Assembly (NCBI GenBank): GCA_043775075.1
Contig: JAYVSS010000240.1
Span: 1 to 20,761, forward strand
Length of the DNA stretch: 20,761 nucleotides
Direction of reading: 5' to 3'
Origin: JANLQX01 sp043775075
GTDB lineage: Bacteria; Actinomycetota; Acidimicrobiia; Acidimicrobiales; JANYDT01
The translations under genes and the position numbers were made by a program. The notes under the pieces are model-generated. The model was not told the origin of the DNA, made no database searches, and saw only the letters and a program-made list of their open reading frames with translations. This document shows, one piece after another, positions 14,445 through 20,761 of the stretch (within the stretch, counting starts at the first letter, position 1; each line of letters begins with the position of its first letter).

Positions 14445-16850
14445 TCAACGGGTGTTCAGGTCGACCAGGAAGGTGTTGACCGATGCCACCGTGCCCGAGC
14501 TGCTGACCGTACGTCGGTCCGGGCCGCTGGGCGAGTCGAATCCGGTCGTCCCCCGCAGCGGGCGACCGTCGGCGCTGCGTACCCTGACCTCGAAGGTATC
14601 GGGGTTGACCAACGGTTGACGGAAGACCTCGAGGCGGTAGTCCTTGTCCACTCCGCCCAGCGGTCCGGCGAAGGTGGCAACAATCGTCATCGACGATTTC
14701 GACGGAATGATGACCCAGGCGCTGTACACATTTCGGCCCAGTTCCGTCTCCGGCTCTAGCACCAACGGCTTTCCGTCGGCCGTCGCCGAGGTCAGGGCGA
14801 GGGGCGAGTAGAGCGAGAGATACGTGCGGTTGGTGCCGTTGGAAAGGCCTTCGAACAGGTTGTCGATGACGTAGTCCGGCAGCCCGGTTGCCGGCGCGTC
14901 GTTTCGGAGGGTGATCGTGGCGGTCGACGCCACCCGTTGCTTCACCGGGTCCACCACGGCGTCGTAGGACACGGTGCGGTGGAGGAAGTACTCGATCTTG
15001 CCCCCCGAGGCGTTGTTGGTCACCACACCGAGCCCGTCGCCCTGGATCGGCGGCACATTCCCGGCCACGCCGACCTTGGCCAGATAGCGCTGTTCGGCGT
15101 CGTCTTTCATCCAGATCTGGAGGTGGCGTTCGCGCACGGCCGGGGCGAGGGCGTCGATGATCGTCTTCGGATCGGGGAGCGATGCGGTGGCGAGCTTGGC
15201 CCATACGGTCTGAGCCACGTCGGAGAGCAATTGGAGGCGGCCCTTGGTGGCTCCGCCCTTCACGATGTACGCGTCCAGCATGAGTACCCGAGGGGCGTTT
15301 TCCGGGGTGATCGGCACCGGCCAGCTGGGCACAGTTATCGGCCCGATGATCTTCAGGAACGCCGCGAGGGCAATGGGGTCGGCGCTGATCACACCGTCCA
15401 CCGGTCGTCCGCCGGACTGTGGGTACATGCCCGCCATGGCCTGGGCCGACGACGGAAAGTCCGGACTGAGGTTGATCAGCTGCCAAATCTGGGCGGCGCC
15501 GAACTTGTTGTAGCGGGCCACGAAGTCCGCCGGGCCCTTCAGGACCCGCTGGAGCGAGGGAGTGCCGTTGGCGTTGAGGTCGCCGTCGCGACCGAAGACG
15601 TCCAGGGCGAACTTGCCGTTGACGGCGCTGATCTCGCCGTAGTTGCCGATCACCCCGCCGCTCCCCCGGGCCTCGGCCGGCGTGGGAGTGACCAGGAGGT
15701 ATCGGCGGGGCCCGTCGGCGCCGAACATGGCCGGGACCACGGCGAGGATGTCGTGGGCCTTGGTGACGGAGTGCGAGGCGTTGTCCACCTCGAGGTTGAG
15801 CGACGCGATGCGGTGGGAAACCGGCCCGGCCAGCCACGTACCGTCGGTCGTGGTCAGGGCGACGCGGGCCTTGGTCAGAGCCGTTTCGGCCACGTCGATC
15901 TGGCCCCGTAGACCGACCATGCGTTCGGTGTCGATCCGACCGGCCTCGGCCCGAAATGAGCGGAGGTCGGCTTGGCCGGCGGTGGTTTCGGCGGCGGCGA
16001 TCACGTCGTCGGCCACGCCGGTGAGGTCATGGACGGTGGTGATGTGCTGCGAAATGACCGGCACGAGGCGGCCGATGCGGGCAAGCGGGGATTCCAGGTT
16101 TCGTCGGGCCGAGCCGAGGGCGCTGCGGGCGGTGCCGAACTCGGCCATGGCCCCGGCGGTGTCGCCCGACGAGACCATGACGAGACCCCGTTTCGAGGCC
16201 GAAATCCCCCGCTCCACCTGTCCGCGGGAGTTCACCAGAGCGATCGCCCCGCCCACGGCACAGAAAAACCCAATCGTGCCGAAAGCGACGAGCCCGAGGG
16301 TGAGGCGGCGCCGGGCCACGGCCGAGAGATGGGCGCCGCTCGAGACGAAGAGCACGGCCAACGCCACCATCGCCAAGGCCGACGGAACGCGAGCGGGTAG
16401 CGAGGTGGGAATGCGCAGAACTGCTTGCGACAGCAGCAATCCGACGATGGCCGAGAACATCGGCACCCGCTGGGGAAACAGGTAGCTGGCGGCAGCGGCA
16501 CCGGCCGTGGCGACGGCGAGGGCGACGATCAGATACGGGGCGGTCGAGACCTCAATCACGGCGGGCACGGCGACGATCACCGCGGCCACGACGAGCGTCG
16601 ATCGGCGAGCGCGTGACGCGCCGACCACGAAGAGTACGGCCAGGCCACACCGCAGGATGGCGTTGACGACGGGGACGGTGGTGGGCTCACAAGGAGCGAA
16701 CAACGCTCCGGTCGCGGCAGCCGCGCCCAGTGCGATGATCGTGGCCGAAGGGGTGCGACGCAGGGACGAGCGGGCGGCGAGCTGCACAAACACCGCCCCG
16801 GCAGCGAAACCTGCACCCCAGGCCAGCAGGACAAACGCCATTGCCCTCAT
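14445..16850 (-). CDS. Polytopic membrane protein with extracytoplasmic DUF4012 domain
   Basis: The product is 801 aa from the ATG at 16850; no clear Shine-Dalgarno is seen. The first 210 or so residues are about eight hydrophobic helices separated by short Arg-containing loops. Residues about 215-370 are helical and probably coiled, with repeated Ala/Arg/Leu heptad-like runs. From about 380 comes the DUF4012 signature YLLVTPTPAEARGSGGVIGN, followed by NGKFALDVFGRDGDLN and a long beta-rich C-terminal part. DUF4012 proteins are frequent near capsule and exopolysaccharide genes in Gram-positive bacteria, but their biochemical role is not settled. The N-terminal membrane block is longer than the single helix I would expect in most members. 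It starts 78 nt after the tyrosine autokinase gene on the same strand, so it likely acts in the same envelope-polysaccharide pathway. Confidence 0.88.
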   Translation of the reverse strand: MRAMAFVLLAWGAGFAAGAVFVQLAARSSLRRTPSATIIALGAAAATGALFAPCEPTTVPVVNAILRCGLAVLFVVGASRARRSTLVVAAVIVAVPAVIEVSTAPYLIVALAVATAGAAAASYLFPQRVPMFSAIVGLLLSQAVLRIPTSLPARVPSALAMVALAVLFVSSGAHLSAVARRRLTLGLVAFGTIGFFCAVGGAIALVNSRGQVERGISASKRGLVMVSSGDTAGAMAEFGTARSALGSARRNLESPLARIGRLVPVISQHITTVHDLTGVADDVIAAAETTAGQADLRSFRAEAGRIDTERMVGLRGQIDVAETALTKARVALTTTDGTWLAGPVSHRIASLNLEVDNASHSVTKAHDILAVVPAMFGADGPRRYLLVTPTPAEARGSGGVIGNYGEISAVNGKFALDVFGRDGDLNANGTPSLQRVLKGPADFVARYNKFGAAQIWQLINLSPDFPSSAQAMAGMYPQSGGRPVDGVISADPIALAAFLKIIGPITVPSWPVPITPENAPRVLMLDAYIVKGGATKGRLQLLSDVAQTVWAKLATASLPDPKTIIDALAPAVRERHLQIWMKDDAEQRYLAKVGVAGNVPPIQGDGLGVVTNNASGGKIEYFLHRTVSYDAVVDPVKQRVASTATITLRNDAPATGLPDYVIDNLFEGLSNGTNRTYLSLYSPLALTSATADGKPLVLEPETELGRNVYSAWVIIPSKSSMTIVATFAGPLGGVDKDYRLEVFRQPLVNPDTFEVRVRSADGRPLRGTTGFDSPSGPDRRTVSSSGTVASVNTFLVDLNTR

Positions 16851-16928
16851 GGATGCATCAGTGGGAAAAACACGACTCCAACCCTAGGGTGCGGCGAGTC
16901 GCCCGAACGGACCTGGCCGAGCGAGAAG

Positions 16929-19133
16929 TTAGCTGGCGGCTTCGGGCGTCGTTTGGGTGATCCGCTCACGAACGAGCGACACCGCTGGCGTACCGTTGTT
17001 GGCCTGGTTCCCGTTGACCGGGTGATTTCCGTTGGACGAGTGGCTGCCGTTGGCCGGGCTGAAGCGAACGAGTCCGGGAATCCGGGTCTCGCCCGGTTCT
17101 GACGACACGCCCGCCACCGACGCCACGGCGGCGGGGAACGACGTGGGGACGGAGTGGAATCCGTTAAGAGCCGGAGCCAGGGAGGCGGGAACGGCGACCG
17201 GGGACGGCACATAGGCGGGGACGTCGGTCGACTCCACGGCGTCCGCGCTCACTGGATGGGCGGTATCGGCCTCGGTCCAGGCGCCGTCATCGGCGGACCA
17301 GGCGATCTCGTCCGCCCAGGCCGGGTCAGCGTCGATGTCAGTGTGCTCGTGCTCGTCGACGGCAAGGGCGGGGCCGGCGTCCGCCCCGATGTTGAACGGG
17401 CGGGAACGCACGGCGAGGCCGTCGGTGGCGTTCCACAGCGGAGATTCGTCGGGCACCCACACGGGCGACGTCTTGGTGGTGGGCGCCTGGGCTCGTTTGC
17501 GAGGGTTGACGGTGGCCGCACCGTATCCGTAGGCGTTGTTGCCGTAGCCGTAGCGACCGTAGGCATAGCGACGGGGACGGGGCGTGGAGTTGAGGACGAA
17601 ACCGACCACCGGGGCATTGGCTTGGCTGAGCATCTCCATGGTGGTGGCGAGCTCATCTCGCTTGGACTTGCCAACGCGGGCGACGACGATGGTGGCGTCG
17701 ACCAGCTGGGACAGCACGAGCGCGTCGACCACAGGAAGCACCGGGGGACCGTCCACAATCACGATGTCGTAGTGATCGAGCATGGCCCGAAGGACGGACT
17801 TGGCCCGTTCTGATCCGAGAAGTTCGGCCGGGTTGGGCGGAATAGGGCCCGACGGGAGCACCGTGATGTCGTCGGTTCCGTCGATGAACTGGCTGGCCAC
17901 GGCGATTCCCCGGGCGCCGGAAAGAACCGTGCTGAGGCCGATTTCGTTGGAGATGCTGAAGAATTCGTGGACCTTGGGGTGGCGTAGATCGCCGTCCACC
18001 ACCATCACGCTGAGCCCGGACTGGGCCAGGGTGCGGGCCAGATTGACCACCGTGGTGGTCTTCCCTTCACCGCTCTTGGCGCTGGTGATCTGCACGATCC
18101 GAATCGGCCGGTCCACGGCGACGAACTGGATCGACGAGCGCAGCGATCGGTAGGCCTCGGCCGCCTCGATCGGGAGACCGACCGAAACGTACGTGGGGTG
18201 GCGCTCCATGCTCTCGCGCTTGCCCGCATGACGGGCCCGACGCTTCGGCATCTTGAAGAATGGAATGGCCCCGAGAATGGGCTTGCCGCCGGCCATGGCC
18301 GAGACGTCGTCCTTGATCTTGATGCGGTCATCGAGGAACTCGCGCAGGAACGCCAACCCGAGACCGAGCATCAGGCCGAGGAACAGGCCGAGAACGGCGG
18401 AACGCAGCGGCCGGGGCGAGAAGGGCGTGCCCGAGGCGTAGGCCGGGGTGAGGATCGAGGCGCCGCCGGTCTTGAGCGACGCATCGAGGGTGAGGCCGTC
18501 GATCCGGGCGGTGTAGGTCTGCTGCTGGCGGATAAGGCCGTCTCGCTTGAGTTCCAGGGCCGTGCGAGCGGGCTGAGAAACGTTGACGGGATCGGCCAAC
18601 TGCAGGTTCACGGCGTCGATCTCCTGCTGGTACTTCTCGGCGCTGGCCTTGAGTTCCCTCGAAGCGTCCGTAAGGTCCCGGACCGACCGCTCGCGCCGAA
18701 AACTGACGTATTCGGCGGCGTAGGTGTTGGCGGTCTTGGCGGCGCGCTCAGGATCAGCGTCCACGGCGTTGACGGTGATGATGTCACTGTTGCCATCGCT
18801 GCTGCCACTGACTCCGGCGGAATATCCGAGCTTGGCGACGGCTCGCTTGGCGATGGCCTCGCTCTGGAGGACGCGGATTTCGGTGGAGAGCACGCGGGAC
18901 GTGTCGTACCCCTGAGCGGAGTTGGCGTTGGTGACCCCGCTGCCGAGGGAGTCCGTGGATTTCGCCTGCAGCAGGAGTTCGGTGGAGGCCGAGTACAGCG
19001 GCGTTTCTTTGAGCGCCATGCCCAGTTGCAAGCCGGTGAGGAGGACCGCCGGGATGATGATCAGGGCCAGATTTTGGCGAACAATGCGAAGAGCTGCGCG
19101 CAGATCAAGTTCGGGGCGCTCAAACTTTTGCAT
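16929..19133 (-). CDS. Wzz/BY-type polysaccharide tyrosine autokinase with long C-terminal tail
   Basis: The product is 734 aa. The Wzz-like part spans residues 1-260: a first membrane helix near 22-40, a periplasmic-type helical region with coiled-coil sequence (about 150-215), and a second helix near 240-261. The cytoplasmic BY-kinase follows. It has Walker A SAKSGEGKTTT (about 349-359), Walker A' VMVVDGDLRHP (about 373-383) and Walker B IVIVDGPP (about 456-463). A tyrosine cluster YAYGRYGYGNNAYGYG (about 518-533) is the expected autophosphorylation site. Fused bitopic kinases like this control chain length and export of exopolysaccharide. Unlike most, about 195 further residues follow the tyrosines, acidic at first and then Asn/Gly/His/Ser-rich. 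No Shine-Dalgarno was found. The matching glycosyltransferases are not in this window. Confidence 0.93.
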   Translation of the reverse strand: MQKFERPELDLRAALRIVRQNLALIIIPAVLLTGLQLGMALKETPLYSASTELLLQAKSTDSLGSGVTNANSAQGYDTSRVLSTEIRVLQSEAIAKRAVAKLGYSAGVSGSSDGNSDIITVNAVDADPERAAKTANTYAAEYVSFRRERSVRDLTDASRELKASAEKYQQEIDAVNLQLADPVNVSQPARTALELKRDGLIRQQQTYTARIDGLTLDASLKTGGASILTPAYASGTPFSPRPLRSAVLGLFLGLMLGLGLAFLREFLDDRIKIKDDVSAMAGGKPILGAIPFFKMPKRRARHAGKRESMERHPTYVSVGLPIEAAEAYRSLRSSIQFVAVDRPIRIVQITSAKSGEGKTTTVVNLARTLAQSGLSVMVVDGDLRHPKVHEFFSISNEIGLSTVLSGARGIAVASQFIDGTDDITVLPSGPIPPNPAELLGSERAKSVLRAMLDHYDIVIVDGPPVLPVVDALVLSQLVDATIVVARVGKSKRDELATTMEMLSQANAPVVGFVLNSTPRPRRYAYGRYGYGNNAYGYGAATVNPRKRAQAPTTKTSPVWVPDESPLWNATDGLAVRSRPFNIGADAGPALAVDEHEHTDIDADPAWADEIAWSADDGAWTEADTAHPVSADAVESTDVPAYVPSPVAVPASLAPALNGFHSVPTSFPAAVASVAGVSSEPGETRIPGLVRFSPANGSHSSNGNHPVNGNQANNGTPAVSLVRERITQTTPEAAS

Positions 19134-19139
19134 CAGGCA

Positions 19140-19166
19140 AGCCTACTTTCCAGGTCGAGTTGCCAA
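19140..19166 (-). promoter_or_regulatory. Promoter candidate for the tyrosine autokinase gene
   Basis: On the minus strand TAGGCT (19140-19145) ends 6 nt before the ATG at 19133, the geometry of a leaderless start. TTGGCA (19161-19166) lies 15 nt upstream of it, a short spacer, so the -35 assignment is weak. The absence of a Shine-Dalgarno before the gene supports a leaderless mRNA. Confidence 0.35.
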
Positions 19167-19347
19167 CGGCATGGCGCCAGTGTGGGAAACAGGCGAAACA
19201 GTGGGATCAGCAGGTCTGATGCTATGCGCGCGGATCATCAGTGTAAACGACGAAATCGTCTCTTCGTGACCCGTTCATCAACCGTCTCAGTGATCGTTTA
19301 TGGGTGACTGGAGGACGGGATGGGTGGCGGAGATGGAGATTCTTTCG

Positions 19348-19370
19348 TTATTAAGCTGGGTTATTAACCC
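19348..19370. promoter_or_regulatory. AT-rich palindrome and direct repeat before the B1 gene
   Basis: TTATTAA occurs at 19348-19354 and 19361-19367, 13 bp apart, and the second copy forms the centre of the palindrome GGGTTATTAACCC (19358-19370). The site lies 29 nt before the PqqD-like gene start. It stands out in a GC-rich background and could be the -10 region together with an operator for the RiPP cluster. The rest of the 266-bp divergent gap (19134-19399) shows no other clear element. Confidence 0.4.
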
Positions 19371-19399
19371 CGACTTCGGTATGCCAGGAAAGAACCCGT

Positions 19400-19693
19400 A
19401 TGACGACACCAAAAATACCGCTCACGTCGACACTCCGTGTGGCCGACCAGGTGCTAACGCGCCGAGCGGCAGGCGAGACCGTCCTCATGAACCTCGGAAA
19501 CGAGCGCTACTACTCACTCGATGGCCCGGGAAGCAGCCTCTGGGAGCTGGTTGAGACCAAGGCGACATTTGGCGGCGCCATTAGCTCGCTCCTGGACGAA
19601 TACGACGTCGAACACGATGAACTCGTCCGAGACATGTCGGATCTCCTGAACGACTTATCAGCAAACGGATTAGTCCTGATCGACCCGGCGTAA
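19400..19693 (+). CDS. PqqD-like RiPP recognition element, lasso B1 type
   Basis: The product is 97 aa from the ATG at 19400, with AGGAAAG 7 nt upstream. The PqqD fold is recognisable in its order. An N-terminal strand contains TLRVADQVLTRRAAGETVLMN, then LGNERYYSLDGPGSSLWELVE is the classical turn plus helix, followed by a helical bundle ending LSANGLVLID. In lasso clusters the stand-alone B1 protein binds the precursor leader and presents it to the protease B2 and the cyclase. The rest of a pyrroloquinoline quinone pathway is absent here and a leader peptide follows at once, so a B1 role is favoured over PQQ synthesis. The gene order B1-A-C differs from the common A-C-B layouts. Confidence 0.88.
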   Translation: MTTPKIPLTSTLRVADQVLTRRAAGETVLMNLGNERYYSLDGPGSSLWELVETKATFGGAISSLLDEYDVEHDELVRDMSDLLNDLSANGLVLIDPA

Positions 19694-19754
19694 CCTCGTC
19701 GACTAGGCCCGATTCGCTCGCCCAAGCTGTACATGCGTTGTTCACAAATGACTG

Positions 19755-19783
19755 TTGCATCGGTACTGCACGCCCGCTAACCT
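19755..19783 (+). promoter_or_regulatory. Promoter candidate for the precursor gene
   Basis: TTGCAT (19755-19760) and TAACCT (19778-19783) are separated by exactly 17 bp, which places a start about 20-25 nt before the strong ribosome-binding site AAGGAG (19801-19806) and the ATG at 19813. A promoter of its own would let the precursor be made in excess over the enzymes, as is usual for RiPPs. Confidence 0.5.
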
Positions 19784-19812
19784 GTAACCAAACATCTCCC
19801 AAGGAGACCGAA

Positions 19813-19944
19813 ATGCAGAAGAAGACCTACAGCCGGGCGGAACTGACGTCTCTTGGAGAAGTCCGCACACTCACCCAAGGATTCGGCGGAAGCTTCAAGG
19901 ACACGTTGAACCCGGCAAACAACCACCCGGAGCCGAAGCCCTGA
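19813..19944 (+). CDS. Lasso-type RiPP precursor peptide (A)
   Basis: The product is 43 aa with AAGGAG 6 nt before the ATG. The leader fits the lasso pattern YxxPxLxxxGxxxxxTxG: Tyr6, Leu11, Gly15 and Thr21 are present, with Ala9 in the place of the usual Pro. Thr21 at the penultimate leader position predicts cleavage after Gln22. The core then starts with Gly23, and Asp30 is core residue 8, so the first eight residues GFGGSFKD can close an eight-member-residue macrolactam through the Gly amine and Asp side chain. The remaining 13 residues form a tail rich in Pro and Asn (TLNPANNHPEPKP). The flanking PqqD-like and cyclase-like genes support the call. The product has not been matched to any known lasso peptide by me. 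Confidence 0.85.
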   Translation: MQKKTYSRAELTSLGEVRTLTQGFGGSFKDTLNPANNHPEPKP

Positions 19945-19960
19945 CCTGCCGAAATTCGTC

Positions 19961-19975
19961 GGCACGATAGGTGCC
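19961..19975 (+). other. Small hairpin after the precursor stop
   Basis: GGCAC (19961-19965) and GTGCC (19971-19975) pair around a GATAG loop, 16 nt after the precursor stop codon. Only five pairs form and no T-run follows, so it would give at most modest pausing or 3'-end protection. Confidence 0.35.
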
Positions 19976-19993
19976 TTCGAGTTTCTGTTGCAC

Positions 19994-20026
19994 GCCTCGC
20001 CTTTCACGTCTGTGATGAGGCGGGGC
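19994..20026 (+). terminator. Intergenic hairpin between precursor and cyclase genes
   Basis: GCCTCGCCT (19994-20002) pairs with AGGCGGGGC (20018-20026) including one T-G pair. Inside, TCAC pairs with GTGA across a small T/TG internal loop, closing on a GTCT loop. Placed 49 nt after the precursor stop and 46 nt before the cyclase start, it suits a partial terminator or processing stop that keeps precursor mRNA in excess. No T-tract follows. Confidence 0.45.
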
Positions 20027-20072
20027 TTGCTTCGCGTTTGGGCCCCAATATGTTCGGCAGAGTTGAGACGAT

Positions 20073-20761
20073 GTGAGTGGTTTTGGATTGGTGGCACAGA
20101 TCGGCGGCGAAGTGTCGCAGGAAATCTGCGAACGCTTGGGTGCCGGGATTGCTCGGCGCGGACCCGACGGGTTGACGTCGCTCGTGGTCGGGACGGTGGC
20201 GCTGGCGCACGCCCAGTTCGCCACCACCCCCGAGGCGGAGCATGAGGCGCAGCCGCTGAAGCATGCGATTCGGGCTTGGTGGCTAGTTTGCGACGCTCGG
20301 CTGGACAACCGCGACGAATTGGCGGCGAAGCTTCGTGACCAAACCGAGCATCCGCTCAATACTGACGCAGATTTTCTTCTGGCAGCATACGAGCGGTGGG
20401 GGAACGATCTCGTTGATCACGTAGTCGGCGACTACGCGTTTGCGTTATGGGACGGCGAAACTGAGACTGTCCTTGCCGCCAGGGACCCGATCGGTCTGCG
20501 TCCAGTCTTTTGGGCGATGGCCGACGATGGGTCGTTTGTCGTCTCCTCCACCATCGCCGCCACGCTCACGGCCTCGTCGTTGGCCCACGAACCCGATTTG
20601 GGCTTCTTGGTTGAACACGCAGCGTTCGACAGTGTGGCCGTCGAGCGCTCGCCCTGGCTCGGCGCGCATCGCCTGGCCGGTGGACATGTCCTCACCTTGC
20701 GCGGTAGGGAACTGACGGTGCGTCGGTACTGGAACCCGCCGTTGGCGTTTAGAGATGTCGA
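20073..20761 (+). CDS. Asparagine-synthetase-like lasso cyclase (C), 3' end outside window
   Basis: The frame opens with a GTG at 20073 (MSGFGLVAQIGGEVSQ) and runs to the window edge, 229 codons. The start is chosen because the sequence begins where AsnB-type proteins do; the ribosome-binding site is weak. The visible part is the N-terminal glutaminase-like domain: LDNRDEL (about 75-81), DADFLLAAYERWG (about 96-108), GDYAFALWD (about 116-124) and AARDPIGLRPVFWA (about 131-144) are family hallmarks. Position 2 is Ser, not the Cys needed for glutamine hydrolysis, as expected of cyclases that activate an acidic side chain rather than release ammonia. The ATP-binding synthetase domain lies beyond the window. 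It follows the precursor, so it most likely closes the Gly-Asp ring. Confidence 0.87.
   Translation, partial: MSGFGLVAQIGGEVSQEICERLGAGIARRGPDGLTSLVVGTVALAHAQFATTPEAEHEAQPLKHAIRAWWLVCDARLDNRDELAAKLRDQTEHPLNTDADFLLAAYERWGNDLVDHVVGDYAFALWDGETETVLAARDPIGLRPVFWAMADDGSFVVSSTIAATLTASSLAHEPDLGFLVEHAAFDSVAVERSPWLGAHRLAGGHVLTLRGRELTVRRYWNPPLAFRDV

Noticed and set aside
14425..15837. Minus-strand open frame of 470 codons within the DUF4012 gene
   Set aside because: It is a shifted frame of the DUF4012 gene, Arg/Gly/Pro-rich and with no motif; the 801-aa frame has the DUF4012 signature.
18198..19307. Plus-strand open frame of 369 codons opposite the tyrosine autokinase
   Set aside because: The minus strand carries clear Walker motifs here; the plus frame is a Gly/Arg-rich shadow.
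19400..19693. PqqD of a pyrroloquinoline quinone pathway
   Set aside because: No PqqA, B, C or E is nearby, and a lasso-type leader peptide and AsnB-like gene follow directly.
20073..20761. Housekeeping asparagine synthetase
   Set aside because: Residue 2 is Ser rather than the glutaminase Cys, and the gene follows a lasso-type precursor and a PqqD-like gene.

Overview
This is a GC-rich window in which most reading is on the minus strand. The small lysine-rich protein, the leaderless-looking starts, the Wzz/BY-kinase next to a DUF4012 protein and the lasso-type cluster all point to an actinomycete. An Acidimicrobiia-like organism is my best guess, by inference only. No rRNA, tRNA, CRISPR array or insertion sequence was seen.

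Region 1 (1-11489, minus strand) looks like one secretion locus of six collinear genes. It opens at the right with an unusual regulator, a tyrosine-recombinase-like body that lacks its catalytic residues and is fused to a LuxR helix-turn-helix (10242-11489). Two paralogous exported helical proteins follow (8772-10091 and 7454-8722), each with a central hydrophobic pair bracketed by two cysteines. Then come a 1276-residue protein of about eight IPT/TIG domains plus Ig-like modules (3547-7377), a small lipoprotein (2939-3526), and a very large exported protein (start 2838, running off the left edge). That last protein has a propeller-like N-terminus, a CenC-like domain and nearly identical 101-residue Ig-like repeats. 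Spacing is short (about 20-150 nt), so the genes probably act together at the cell surface. I do not recognise the set as a described system.

Region 2 (11490-13757) holds the remains of a HEAT-repeat protein gene broken by a one-base frameshift in a G run, and a 67-bp nested palindrome made of four copies of a 14-bp element. It also holds a nitroreductase-family gene (+), a strong GC hairpin between convergent genes, and a 39-residue lysine-rich protein (-).

Region 3 (13914-19133, minus strand) is an exopolysaccharide or cell-envelope group: a Wzz/BY-type tyrosine autokinase with a long disordered tail, a polytopic DUF4012 protein, and a short wall-anchored-looking protein with a non-canonical FTG sorting-like tail.

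Region 4 (19400-end, plus strand) is the start of a lasso-peptide-type RiPP cluster, diverging from the kinase gene. It holds a PqqD-like recognition protein (B1), a 43-residue precursor (A), and the start of an asparagine-synthetase-like macrolactam cyclase (C). Leader binding, removal and ring closure would proceed in that order. The leader protease (B2) and any exporter are not in the window and would be expected just downstream.
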